A stretch of 46,077 nucleotides of DNA from JBCBTD01 sp039818825. Its GTDB lineage: Bacteria > Pseudomonadota > Alphaproteobacteria > Geminicoccales > Geminicoccaceae. Each line of letters starts with the position of its first letter. Positions within the stretch are counted from its first letter, which is position 1. Both the position numbers and the translations under genes were made by a program. The stretch spans positions 1-46,077 of the forward strand of contig JBCBTD010000033.1 of NCBI GenBank assembly GCA_039818825.1, read 5' to 3'. Shown here one piece after another: positions 8,034 to 16,024 of this stretch. The notes beneath the pieces were generated by a model that made no database searches, had not been told where the DNA came from, and was given only the letters and a program-made list of their open reading frames with translations.

Positions 8034-9338
8034 ATGATGAAGCGCAGATTAACCGCGCCCGGCGTGCGCAGGGCCACGTTGCTGCTGCCGCTGCTCGCGG
8101 CCGCGGCCGCGGCCGGCGGCGCCACCGCGCACGCCGAGGATATCGCCGTGGGCCAGCTCGTGGCCCAGACCGGTGCCACGGCCCCCGTCGCCACGGTCTA
8201 CGGTCAAGGCGTTGCCGATGCTTTCGCCTTCATCAATGCGCAGGGCGGCGTCGACGGCCGGACGATCGCGCTCGACACGGTCGACTACGGCTACGACCCC
8301 GCCAAGGCGATCAGCACCTACCGCGCCTGGATGGAAGACCTCCAGCCGGTGGCGATCCAGGGTTGGGGGACGGCCGACACCGAAGCGCTGATCGACCTCG
8401 TGAGCGAGGACGAGACGGTCTTCATGTCAGGCTCCGCCTCCGGCCAGCTGACCGATCCGACCGGACGGTCGCCCTGGTCCGAAGTGCCGGCACCCTTCAA
8501 CTTCTTCTACGGCCCGTCCTACTCGGACGGCTGCCGCGCCCTGGTCCAATACGCCGCGGAGCAGTGGCAGCGCTCGGCGACCGCTCAGCGCGCCTCGACC
8601 TTCCTCGGCGATCTCCATCGACCGAAATTCGCCTATCTCGGCGACAACCACCCGTTCCCGAACTCGCCGCGCGGTGCCTGCATCGAATATGCGCGCGACC
8701 TCGGCTTCGAAATCCTGCCGCCGATCCGCTATTCGCTGACGCCCAGCGACTTCTCGGCTCAGTGTCAAACGCTAGAGCGAAGCGGGGCGGATTTCGCGTT
8801 TCTCGCCAACACCGCCGAGGCCAACGTCCGGCTGTTGGAGGACTGCGCCAAGCTCGGAATCGCAACGCAGTTCCTGACCAACGTCTACGGTTGGGACCAA
8901 ACTGCAGCCGAGCGCGCGGGCGATGCCGGCAACGGCCTCGTCTGGGTCGTCACCGTCGCACCCTGGGGCGACGACGTGCCGGGAATGACGACGATCCGCG
9001 ACGTGTCGCTGCAATCCGATCCCAGCGGCAGCGCAGCCAAGCCGGTCCACTACATCCGCGGCGTCTGTTCCGCGTTCTTGATGCGCGATGCGATGGCTGC
9101 AGCGGCGGCTACGGGGGACCTCACCGGTGCGACCATCAAGGCCGCATTCGAAGAGATGCGCGACCACGTCCCTGCCGAGTTGGAAGGCGTCTGCCTGCCG
9201 AGCAGTTGGACCCCGACGGATCACCGCGGGACGACGACGGTCATGCTGTACCGCAACGACTACAACTTCGGCGCGATCACGACGAACGAAGTTTACACCA
9301 CGACGATGCCGCTCCGCCCCGATTGGCTGGGCTGGTAG
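8034..9338 (+). CDS. Periplasmic substrate-binding protein, branched-chain amino acid/amide type
   Basis: A 434-residue type I periplasmic binding protein (Peripla_BP_6 family). The signal peptide spans about 1-34 (basic start, long Ala/Leu core, cleavage near AHA-ED). The mature start, DIAVGQLVAQTGATAPVA, is the usual first strand and ligand loop; then come GVADAFAFINAQGGVDGR, the YDPAKAISTYR helix, and GWGTADTEAL in place of the usual G-S-x-S loop. Relatives bind branched-chain amino acids, urea or short-chain amides. No permease or ATPase follows. The next gene, 75 bp on, is a SatP-type carboxylate transporter, so this may deliver or sense a ligand for another system. The start could be either of two adjacent ATGs (8034 or 8037) behind GGGAG. 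Confidence 0.85.
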   Translation: MMKRRLTAPGVRRATLLLPLLAAAAAAGGATAHAEDIAVGQLVAQTGATAPVATVYGQGVADAFAFINAQGGVDGRTIALDTVDYGYDPAKAISTYRAWMEDLQPVAIQGWGTADTEALIDLVSEDETVFMSGSASGQLTDPTGRSPWSEVPAPFNFFYGPSYSDGCRALVQYAAEQWQRSATAQRASTFLGDLHRPKFAYLGDNHPFPNSPRGACIEYARDLGFEILPPIRYSLTPSDFSAQCQTLERSGADFAFLANTAEANVRLLEDCAKLGIATQFLTNVYGWDQTAAERAGDAGNGLVWVVTVAPWGDDVPGMTTIRDVSLQSDPSGSAAKPVHYIRGVCSAFLMRDAMAAAAATGDLTGATIKAAFEEMRDHVPAELEGVCLPSSWTPTDHRGTTTVMLYRNDYNFGAITTNEVYTTTMPLRPDWLGW

Positions 9339-9413
9339 CGCGCCGTCGACCGGATGAACACCGCCGGCGCGACACGCGCCGCCGACCCGCCCCATGAAGG
9401 GAGGTAGCGAACG

Positions 9414-10046
9414 ATGAACGACGTAACCCCCGGGAGCGCCGTGGCGCTCTCGCAGTCCGCGATGCCGCAGTCGGTGGCGATCACCGATGGCACGGCCAAT
9501 CCGGCGCCACTCGGCCTGCTCGCCTTCGGCCTGACCACCGTTCTGCTCAGCATGCACAACGCCGGTCTGTTTGGTCTCGATGCCATGATCCTCGCCATGG
9601 CGGTTTTCTACGGCGGGATCGCGCAGATCTTCGCCGGTGTCTTCGAATGGAGGAAGAACAACACCTTCGCCGCGACCGCCTTCATCAGCTACGGCTTCTT
9701 CTGGCTGAGTTTGGCCGGCATCATCATCTTTCCCAAACTCGGGCTCGCCGAGCCGCCCAGCCAGATCGCGATGGCGAGCTATCTAGCGATGTGGGGCTTC
9801 TTGTCGTTGGTGATGTTTTTCGGAACGTTGCGGCTCAACAAGGCGCTGCAGGTCGTCTTCTTCCTGCTCACCGTCGCCTTCTTTCTGTTGGCCATTGGCG
9901 ACCTTATCGGCAGCCCGACCTTGAAGACGATTGCCGGCTGGGAAGGTATCGTGCTCGGCTTTTGTGCGATCTACACGGGCCTGGCGCAGGTCATCAACGA
10001 AGTCTACGGCCGGGTCGTGTTCCCGCTCGGGCCGGTCCAGAAGTAG
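9414..10046 (+). CDS. GPR1/FUN34/YaaH (SatP)-family acetate/succinate transporter
   Basis: A 210-residue inner-membrane protein with six hydrophobic helices and the family signature NPAPLGLLAFGLTT at about residue 37. The family forms acetate/succinate-proton symporters or channels (E. coli SatP, yeast Ady2). The helix-2/3 segment (MAVFYGGIAQIFAGVFEWRK) also matches well, including FAGVxEWRxxNTF. Cytosolic N-terminal residues 1-30 are Ser/Thr-rich and variable. The ATG has GGGAGG 10 nt upstream. It is probably co-transcribed with the binding-protein gene, an unusual pairing suggesting shared induction by a short organic acid or related compound. Confidence 0.92.
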   Translation: MNDVTPGSAVALSQSAMPQSVAITDGTANPAPLGLLAFGLTTVLLSMHNAGLFGLDAMILAMAVFYGGIAQIFAGVFEWRKNNTFAATAFISYGFFWLSLAGIIIFPKLGLAEPPSQIAMASYLAMWGFLSLVMFFGTLRLNKALQVVFFLLTVAFFLLAIGDLIGSPTLKTIAGWEGIVLGFCAIYTGLAQVINEVYGRVVFPLGPVQK

Positions 10047-10086
10047 CCGAGCGCCACGGTTGATCAGCAGGGCGTCGCGACAGCGA

Positions 10087-10101
10087 CGGGCGCGGCGCCC
10101 G
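10087..10101. terminator. Hairpin downstream of satP-like gene
   Basis: CGGGC-GCGGC-GCCCG, a 5-bp perfect stem 41 bp after the transporter stop. No T-tract follows. It is a candidate end for the binding protein/SatP transcript. Confidence 0.3.
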
Positions 10102-10116
10102 CTGTTCAACCCGAAG

Positions 10117-10257
10117 ATGGTCCAAGCCACGGCACCCATCCCGGACCGGGTCGAGCACTTCCTCGGGCTCCGTCGTGAGGTGTGTTTCGATCCCGACGAT
10201 CGAGAGGTCGTCGCCGCCTTTCAGGAGAAGTGCGCGGCGCGGTCCCGAGCGCGATGA
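10117..10257 (+). CDS. Possible small protein, 46 residues
   Basis: An open frame starting at ATG 10117 encodes a plausible acidic/hydrophobic mix (VEHFLGLRREVCFDPDD, then VVAAFQEKC) with GC-rich third positions, in the gap between satP and the convergent lysR. There is no Shine-Dalgarno sequence. It resembles no family I know. It may be a real small gene, the remnant of a larger one, or chance. Confidence 0.2.
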   Translation: MVQATAPIPDRVEHFLGLRREVCFDPDDREVVAAFQEKCAARSRAR

Positions 10258-10289
10258 CGGGCGCCCCGGACGTCTTGCGGATCGCGACG

Positions 10290-11123
10290 CTACGCGGGCG
10301 CGGCGGCGGCGGCGAATGCCTGGACAAGCGGCCTGCGGTCGAGGGTGCGCCAGGCGATGCTGGTCTCCAACATGGTTCCGTCGTCGGTCACGCCGTCGGC
10401 ATCGACGACCGCCGGATGGGGGAAATCCGCCGGGGCGGCGAACGGGCCGTAGCCAGCAGAGGAAAGGGTGATCGCGCCCAGGATGGTGGTCGTCTCGACA
10501 AGGGCGGCCGCCTCGCCGGGTGCCGTGTCGTGCAGCCTCGCGAGCTCACGCATGAGCACGGGCGCCTCGCCTCTTGGGTAGCGGATCAGCGGCAGGTCAC
10601 CGTCCGCCTGGCCGTGGAACCGCTGGAACGGCACCTCGGCGAGACAGCGCTCCGAGAGGTCCGAGGCGTGTAGCGGTGGGTGCAGGAAAGCGAGGTCGAG
10701 CTGGCGGCTCTCCAGGCTCGCCTCCAGGCTGGCAGTGGTCCCCTCCTCGAGCCGAATGCGGGCGAGCGGCCGCTGCGCACGGAATCGAGCCAGCGCCGGC
10801 CCAACGACCTGATAGGCGGCGATCTGGGTCATGCCGATGCGTAGCGTCTGGCCGAAACCCGCCTTGGCACCACGAACCGCGTCGGCCGTCTCGACCGCGA
10901 GGTCGATCAGGCGGCGCGCGCCTTCCACGAACGCGATCCCCGCCTCGGTCGATTCGACGCCTCGTCGGCTGCGCTCGAACAACCGCGCGTCGATGGCGCT
11001 TTCGATCCGCCGGAGCCTCGACGTGAGGGCCGGCTGGGTGATCCCCAGGCGCCGCGCAGCCCGGCCGAAATGCCGTTCGTCGGCCAGCGCCACCACCGCG
11101 CGATAGTCTGCCAAAGCCAGCAT
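10290..11123 (-). CDS. LysR-family transcriptional regulator
   Basis: Typical LysR length of 277 residues. The winged helix-turn-helix occupies about 1-60 (FGRAARRLGITQPALTSRLRRIE as the recognition region, then ARLFERSRRGVESTEAG). It is followed by a linker helix and a two-lobed effector domain starting at about 90 (QTLRIGMTQIAAYQVVGPAL). The ATG at 11123 abuts a T-N11-A palindrome, the expected autoregulatory binding site. The divergent neighbour encodes a secreted beta-propeller protein, which is its most likely target. The effector cannot be predicted. Confidence 0.9.
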   Translation of the reverse strand: MLALADYRAVVALADERHFGRAARRLGITQPALTSRLRRIESAIDARLFERSRRGVESTEAGIAFVEGARRLIDLAVETADAVRGAKAGFGQTLRIGMTQIAAYQVVGPALARFRAQRPLARIRLEEGTTASLEASLESRQLDLAFLHPPLHASDLSERCLAEVPFQRFHGQADGDLPLIRYPRGEAPVLMRELARLHDTAPGEAAALVETTTILGAITLSSAGYGPFAAPADFPHPAVVDADGVTDDGTMLETSIAWRTLDRRPLVQAFAAAAAPA

Positions 11124-11126
11124 GAT

Positions 11127-11145
11127 CGATAAACGCTCGTTATCG
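11127..11145. promoter_or_regulatory. LysR box (CGATAA-N7-TTATCG)
   Basis: A perfect 6-bp inverted repeat with a 7-nt spacer contains the T-N11-A core of LysR-type binding sites. It begins 4 bp from the regulator's start codon. A further TTATCG half-site is at 11149-11154, matching the common arrangement of recognition plus activation sites. It lies in the 102-bp divergent gap to the gene starting at 11226. Confidence 0.65.
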
Positions 11146-11225
11146 AACTTATCGCTTCATAGGCTCGAACACCGGTGGAACACCAGCCATTTCCGTGGCG
11201 CGCCTACAGCCGACCGGAGCCGCCA

Positions 11226-12557
11226 ATGACGCCGTTCAAGCTTGCCGCCGCCACCCTCGTCGCCGGGCTCGCCGGCCCCAGCTTCGCCGAAAGCTGGGAC
11301 CGCCACGGCCGGATGGATTTTCAGGGCCGCTACATCGTCAGCGCTGCGGACGCCGACATGGTCGCGTCGGCGTACGTCGACGGCGACCTCGGCCCGCGCG
11401 AGGGGCGGGACGCTCTCTCGATCATCCGGCTGGATGGCGACCCGCGCGACTGGCAGGCGGTCGAGGTCGAGGCGTCGAACTCGGTCGCCGGGCCGCCGGC
11501 GGTCGTCGACGTCACCCCCGACGGCCGCTTCGCCTTCGTCATCGAGACCTGGACGCCCCGGCCGGAAGGCGACGGGCCGCACGGGTTCGGGGATTTGCGC
11601 CACGGCAACCGTCTGGCCGTGTTCGACCTTACCGACCTAGACCGGCCGCAGCGCGTGCAAGAGATCGAGACGTTGGAGCGACCCGACGCGATCCGGGTCT
11701 CCAGCGACGGCGCATTGGTTGCGGTGGCGTTCAACCCGAACGGCGCCGGCAGCACCACGCCGATTGCCCTTTACCCCTTCGACGGCGGCCAGCTCGGCGA
11801 GCCGGTCACGCCGACGATCGCCGGCTGGGATCTTACCAACGACCGGCTGATGGACGTCGACTGGCACCCGACCGAGCCGGTCCTGGCGCTCATCAACGAG
11901 ACCGGTGCCGATCTCCGGTTCGCCCTCGTCGACGACGACTTGCAGTTGGACGTGTTCGGCAACGTCGTCGACATCGAGCGCGCCCCCTTCCGGGTCGAGT
12001 TCACGCCCGACGGCCGCCATGTGGTCGTCAACGGGCTCTACTGGGGTCCGGACATCGCCGGTCGTTGGATCGAGGCGCCCCGTGGCTCCGTCTTGACCGT
12101 GAGGATGAATGCCGAGATCGACGGCGACGACGTTCGCCACGCGTTGATCAGTCGGGTGCAGACCGGTGTCTCGCCGGAAGGGCTCGCCGTGAGCCCCGAC
12201 GGACGCTGGGTGGCGACGATGAACCTGGAGCGCAGCTACCTGCCCTATGACGACCCGCGCATCACCTGGTTCAGCTCGATCACCTTGGCCGCGCTCGACC
12301 CGGAAACCGGCGTGCTGCGCCACGTCGGCGACTTTCCCTATGACGGGATTCTGCCGGAGGCCGGGGTTTTCGACAACTCCAGCTCCTACCTGGCGGTCAT
12401 CAACTACGACCACTTCGACGACCGTCGCACCGGCTCGTCGGTGGACTTCTGGCGCCTGCAGGCCGACCCGTTGGATGCTGGGAACGTCCAACTCGTGAAG
12501 ACCGAGCACAGCGTGCCCGTCACCCGCGGCGCCCACTCGGCGGTCATCGTTCGATGA
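11226..12557 (+). CDS. Secreted beta-propeller (YVTN/lactonase-like) protein
   Basis: Exported protein of 443 residues. The ATG at 11226 is chosen because it starts a clean signal peptide (MTPFKLAAATLVAGLAGPSFA, cut before ES) and follows a GGAG. Repeated blade motifs are visible: DVTPDGRFAFVIE, RVSSDGALVAVAFNP, DWHPTEPVLALINE, EFTPDGRHVVVNG, AVSPDGRWVATMN and VFDNSSSYLAVIN. This gives about six or seven WD/YVTN-like blades. Such periplasmic propellers include lactonases and binding scaffolds; no catalytic residues can be assigned with confidence. It is controlled in all likelihood by the divergent LysR regulator. Confidence 0.75.
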   Translation: MTPFKLAAATLVAGLAGPSFAESWDRHGRMDFQGRYIVSAADADMVASAYVDGDLGPREGRDALSIIRLDGDPRDWQAVEVEASNSVAGPPAVVDVTPDGRFAFVIETWTPRPEGDGPHGFGDLRHGNRLAVFDLTDLDRPQRVQEIETLERPDAIRVSSDGALVAVAFNPNGAGSTTPIALYPFDGGQLGEPVTPTIAGWDLTNDRLMDVDWHPTEPVLALINETGADLRFALVDDDLQLDVFGNVVDIERAPFRVEFTPDGRHVVVNGLYWGPDIAGRWIEAPRGSVLTVRMNAEIDGDDVRHALISRVQTGVSPEGLAVSPDGRWVATMNLERSYLPYDDPRITWFSSITLAALDPETGVLRHVGDFPYDGILPEAGVFDNSSSYLAVINYDHFDDRRTGSSVDFWRLQADPLDAGNVQLVKTEHSVPVTRGAHSAVIVR

Positions 12558-12695
12558 AGATGACCGGTTGGACGCGCCGCCCGGCTGCAACACGCGGCAT
12601 CGTCACGATCCTGGTCGCCCTGTCGAGCGCCCGTTGGTCGCGACGGCGGCGGACGAGCTCGCCACGATCGACGCCTATGGCCCTGCGCTGCTGGC

Positions 12696-13205
12696 CTATG
12701 CGACGGTGCGGCGACCGGACGGCACCCATCGGCGGATGCTCGTCTCGGCGGACGCGAACGTCACCATCAGCTCTCCGATGACGCTGTCGAGAACGTCCGC
12801 GCCAAGATCGTCAACGTCATCCGTGGTGACCTCGAAATCGGCGTCACCGAATGTCGCGCAAACCAAGCCATCAACTACCCCGAACGGGATTGCCCCAATA
12901 CCTCTCAGAGGAGGTTCTTCACCGAACTGCATTTCCGTGGGGGAAGTACCTGACGATCCCGCCAAGACGTAGGTCGTGGCCAGCGTGCGGGTTCGGCTGG
13001 CCGGCTCGTAGTCGGCGCATTCGGTGCTCGCGTCCTGGTTCTCGCGCAGCACCTCGGCGAAAGACACGAAGTCGGGACGCGACGCGATCTCGTCGAGCTC
13101 GCTCGTGTCGGCCGCGCCGCTCTGCGTCGTCGCACAGCCAACGATGAACAAGATGGTTGGCAGCGCGCCGACAGCCGCACGATGCCGCAAGGCTTCGGGG
13201 GTCAT
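12696..13205 (-). CDS. Hypothetical lipoprotein
   Basis: A 169-residue protein with a signal sequence ending in the lipobox-like FIVGC, with Cys24 as the lipidation site, so it is probably anchored in the outer membrane or periplasmic face. The mature part is acidic, with a Ser/Thr-rich stretch and two further cysteines (within ASTECADY and LVCATFGD) that could form a disulfide. I do not recognise a family. GGAG lies about 8 nt upstream of the ATG. It converges on the propeller gene with 138 bp between them, in which I see no gene. Confidence 0.55.
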   Translation of the reverse strand: MTPEALRHRAAVGALPTILFIVGCATTQSGAADTSELDEIASRPDFVSFAEVLRENQDASTECADYEPASRTRTLATTYVLAGSSGTSPTEMQFGEEPPLRGIGAIPFGVVDGLVCATFGDADFEVTTDDVDDLGADVLDSVIGELMVTFASAETSIRRWVPSGRRTVA

Positions 13206-13619
13206 TGCATGAGCTCCGCCATTGTGAAGCGCGAGCGTCCGGCGGTTCGACGCGAACGTTGGGCGTCAAAGCGATCGGCCTGATCCACCTACCAGAGAGC
13301 TATAGCCGCGTTTGGTAGACGAGTACTGGTGCCACGTATCCTCGGTGATGTGCGACGTCACCGGATGACGAGACGGCATGGCGGAAGATGGCATCGGTCG
13401 ACTCGACCACCGCGTCCGCTTTCCGCAGAAAGGCGGAAAATGCGGCTCTGCAAGAGGCTGCCGGCAGGAAGCCGGCGCAAGGGTGCGAGTGTGACGGACG
13501 ATCCGCTGCGGGAGGTGCTGGGGTCCGAGGCACGCGGTGAGCGACGCGCGGTCCGTGTTCCCCGGACGGAGCTGATGATCTAAGACGGCGCGCGAAACGC
13601 GTGCTGGGAGCCATCATAC
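13206..13619. other. 414-bp gene-poor stretch
   Basis: No convincing gene. Two overlapping open frames on opposite strands are Arg/Pro-rich and probably chance. The best sub-candidate is a 30-codon frame starting at GTG 13491 behind AAGGGTG. It ends at 13583 and contains ERRAVRVPR, which faintly recalls the RxxxR start of PilZ domains; it may be a remnant. A hairpin, CCGCTTTC-CGCA-GAAAGgCGG with one bulged base, lies at 13416-13436. The 3' end carries the promoter of the DUF1523 gene. Confidence 0.35.
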
Positions 13620-14156
13620 ATGCGCACCGCCAAGTGGACCGTGATCGCCGTCCTGCTTGCCGCGATCGCGGCGTTCCTCAACTGGAGCCTGCCGTCTCGC
13701 GACATCGTCCGCATCCTCGAAACCGACGTCGTACGGCGGACCGAGCAGGTGACGACCAACGAGGGCGCCGAGAGGAGCCGCACCCAAGACGTCCGCTACA
13801 TCAACGCGATCGACACCGGCGGTCATCCGCGCGTCTATCGCAACGAGGACACCGGCTGGGGCTGGCCACCTTTCTTCAAGTTCGACAGCGCCAACCTGGC
13901 TGCCCGCGCCACCGACGCGGTGTCGACCGAGGAAGCGCCCCGTTGGATGATCTTGACCAGCTACGGCTGGCGCGTGCCGATGTTCTCGATGTTCCCGAAC
14001 GCCGTCTCCATCAACGAGGCCGACGGCCCTGACCAGATGCTGATCCCATGGTTCAACATCGTCGTTCTCGTCGTGCTCGGCGTCGCCGCATTTCTACTGT
14101 GGCGCTGGCTCGGCCGCCTCGTGGGTCGCGTCTGGTCGCGTGACAAGGCGGCATGA
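13620..14156 (+). CDS. DUF1523-family membrane protein
   Basis: A 178-residue inner-membrane protein with helices at about 6-23 and 142-163 flanking a periplasmic domain. The DUF1523 hallmarks are clear: LPSRDIVRILETDV, DVRYINAID, VYRNEDTGWGWPPFFKFDS, and ITSYGWR-like TSYGWRVPMFSMFPNAVS. The family is widespread in alphaproteobacteria and its role is unknown. The C-terminus is short and basic, in the cytosol. The ATG is supported by the family N-terminus; upstream CTGGGAGCC is a weak ribosome-binding site. Confidence 0.85.
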   Translation: MRTAKWTVIAVLLAAIAAFLNWSLPSRDIVRILETDVVRRTEQVTTNEGAERSRTQDVRYINAIDTGGHPRVYRNEDTGWGWPPFFKFDSANLAARATDAVSTEEAPRWMILTSYGWRVPMFSMFPNAVSINEADGPDQMLIPWFNIVVLVVLGVAAFLLWRWLGRLVGRVWSRDKAA

Positions 14157-14332
14157 GGCGCGCGCCTCCGATCGCTGACGGCGATCCTGGCTCAGCGCGC
14201 TAGATCGTTGCTTGCGCTTTCGGACGGCGGCGCGCCAAGCTCAGGAACTGCGGTTGGGCATCAACCACGTCGGCTCTCGCATCGTCCGCGACGGCTGACC
14301 CTCGACCCTCGGCCGCAGAGGGAGCAACGGAC

Positions 14333-14362
14333 ATGACGACCGACGTCGTGCAGTCGCCGTGA
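14333..14362 (+). CDS. Nine-residue leader ORF coupled to asparaginase
   Basis: ATG at 14333 follows GAGGGAG with 8-nt spacing, the only good ribosome-binding site in the region. The frame reads MTTDVVQSP and stops with a TGA that overlaps the GTG start of the asparaginase (GTGA, 4 bp). The large gene has no Shine-Dalgarno sequence of its own, so its translation probably depends on termination-reinitiation from this mini-ORF. A single-base deletion in an originally longer N-terminus is an alternative. Confidence 0.45.
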   Translation: MTTDVVQSP

Positions 14363-15342
14363 GCGCCGAGATCCCGGTCGGCGTCGAGGTCTGGCGCGGC
14401 ACCACCCGGGAAAGCCGGCATCGCGTCAGCGTCGCGGTGGCGGACGCCGGAGGGCGGCTCGTTCTTGCCATCGGCGACGTCCGACGGCCTGTCTATCCCC
14501 GCTCCGCGCTGAAACCGATCCAAGCGCTGCCGTTGGTCGAAACCGGTGCGGCCGACGCCTTCGGGCTGAGTGACGCCGAGCTGGCGCTGGCTTGCGCGTC
14601 GCACGGCGGCGAGCCGATGCACGTGGACCGGGTTCGCGCCTGGCTGGCTCGGATCGGTCTCGACGAGACGGCGCTCGCCTGTGGCGCGCACGACCCGAGC
14701 TACGCGCCGGCCGCCCGCGTCATGATCGCCGACCACGTCGAACCGACTGCCGCGCACAACAATTGCTCGGGCAAGCACGCCGGCATGTTGACGACCGCGC
14801 GGCATCTCGGCGAGCCGACCGCGGGCTATCTCGCCGCCGACCATCCGGTGCAGCGGCGCATCAAAGCAACTCTGGAAGCGTTCGCCGAGACCAGCGTGGG
14901 GGAACCGGGCATCGATGGTTGCAGCGTCCCGACGTGGCCGCTGCCGCTCGCCGACTTTGCCCGCGCGATGGCGCGCTTCGGTGGGGAAGGCGCGGCGACG
15001 ACCAGGATCGCCCGGGCCATGCGCGCGCACCCCGAACTCGTCGCCGGGACCGGCCGAGCATGCACTGCGCTGATGACCCACGTGCCCCAACTCCTCGCCA
15101 AGACCGGGGCCGAGGGCGTCTACGCGGCATGCCTCCTCGACCATGGCCTCGGCATCGCCCTGAAGGTCGAGGACGGCAACGGCCGCGCCGATCCCGTGGC
15201 GCTGCTAGCGGTGATCGAACGGCTCGCACCGGGCGCCGGCGCCGCTCCGGCCCTGGCCGCCTTCCGCCGGCCGGTGATCCGCAACGTCGTCGGCACCGAG
15301 GTTGGGTACGTTCAACCGGCCGAGGGCTGGCCGCCACGCTGA
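14359..15342 (+). CDS. L-asparaginase, rhizobial ReAV-like (class 3, PF06089)
   Basis: Hydrolyses asparagine to aspartate and ammonia; 327 residues, cytosolic. It belongs to the Rhizobium etli AnsA/ReAV type, unrelated to E. coli asparaginases. The expected catalytic pairs are present: SxxK with S49 and K52 (YPRSALKP), S81-H82 in CASHGGEP, and the zinc site made by C136 and K139 (NNCSGKH) and C188 (DGCSVP). The start is GTG, overlapping the stop of a 9-codon leader ORF. It converges on the SixA-like gene with 12 bp between stops. I found no asparagine transporter or aspartase next to it. Confidence 0.92.
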   Translation: MSAEIPVGVEVWRGTTRESRHRVSVAVADAGGRLVLAIGDVRRPVYPRSALKPIQALPLVETGAADAFGLSDAELALACASHGGEPMHVDRVRAWLARIGLDETALACGAHDPSYAPAARVMIADHVEPTAAHNNCSGKHAGMLTTARHLGEPTAGYLAADHPVQRRIKATLEAFAETSVGEPGIDGCSVPTWPLPLADFARAMARFGGEGAATTRIARAMRAHPELVAGTGRACTALMTHVPQLLAKTGAEGVYAACLLDHGLGIALKVEDGNGRADPVALLAVIERLAPGAGAAPALAAFRRPVIRNVVGTEVGYVQPAEGWPPR

Positions 15343-15360
15343 GGGACGTGGCGCTCAGCG
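15337..15360. terminator. Hairpin across convergent stops (asparaginase / SixA-like)
   Basis: CGCTGAG (15337-15343) pairs with CTCAGCG (15354-15360) around a 10-nt loop, spanning the stop codons of both convergent genes. It could serve both directions. No T-tract is present. Confidence 0.35.
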
Positions 15361-15891
15361 CTCACGCTCGACCATCGCCGGCGTCCGCCAAGCCAAGAGT
15401 TCACCCCGCGAGCTGGCAACGCCGCCCCAGTCGGACACATCGAAGCTGAAGGCCAGTAGCGCGCAGGTGGGAAGCTTGCCCGCCACGGCGGACCTCAGCT
15501 CGGGATCGGCACGTGCGAGGAACGTCGCCAAGTCCTGAAAACCCGGGTTGTGGCCGATGACGAGTAGCGAAGCCACCCGGGGCGGGGTCTCGGCGATCCG
15601 CGCCAGCAGCCCGGGTACCGTCGCCAGATAGAGGTCGGGGTCGAACAGCTCGACGGGTGCGCGGGCGAAGCTCGGCGCCACCAGCGCCCAGGTCTGGCGG
15701 GTTCGAACCGCCGTCGAGCAGGCGACCCATTCGGTCTGCAGGTCGAGCCGGTCGATCTCGTCGGCCATCAGCGCCGCCGCCCGCTCGCCCCGTGGCGCGA
15801 GCGGGCGGTCACGATCGCGCAGCTCCGGGTAATCCCAACTCGACTTGGCGTGGCGGAGGAGCACGAGGCGACGGGGGACGGGGACGATCAT
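15355..15891 (-). CDS. SixA-like histidine phosphatase
   Basis: A 178-residue member of the histidine phosphatase superfamily. The RHG-type motif appears as LLRHAKSSW with R13-H14, in the RHAKS form typical of SixA/phosphohistidine phosphatases. R63 lies in STAVRTRQT and H114 in VIGHNPGF. SixA removes phosphate from phosphohistidine in phosphotransfer proteins, or supports nitrogen-PTS control; the partner here is unknown. The ATG at 15891 starts immediately before the first strand (VPRRLVLLRH); the much longer in-frame extension to 16413 overlaps ppk1 and is not coding. It is divergent from ppk1 by 133 bp. Confidence 0.85.
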   Translation of the reverse strand: MIVPVPRRLVLLRHAKSSWDYPELRDRDRPLAPRGERAAALMADEIDRLDLQTEWVACSTAVRTRQTWALVAPSFARAPVELFDPDLYLATVPGLLARIAETPPRVASLLVIGHNPGFQDLATFLARADPELRSAVAGKLPTCALLAFSFDVSDWGGVASSRGELLAWRTPAMVERER

Positions 15892-16024
15892 CGGCGTCGT
15901 TCCAAACGGGTCTTCGGTCGGCTGACTTTGCGTCTGAGCCGTGTGGACCGTATCATGTCCTGATGGCTTGTGTGATGCGGTCCATCGGCCGCCCTGAAGA
16001 CCACGCGCGGCCATCGAGGAACGT

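Noticed and set aside
7934..9397. 487-codon plus-strand frame overlapping the binding-protein gene
   Set aside because: It is Arg/Pro-rich low-complexity translation in the wrong frame of a clear periplasmic binding protein.
12568..12972. Plus-strand frame that looks protein-like near its start
   Set aside because: Most of it mirrors the lipoprotein gene on the other strand, and it turns Ser/Pro-rich; no ribosome-binding site.
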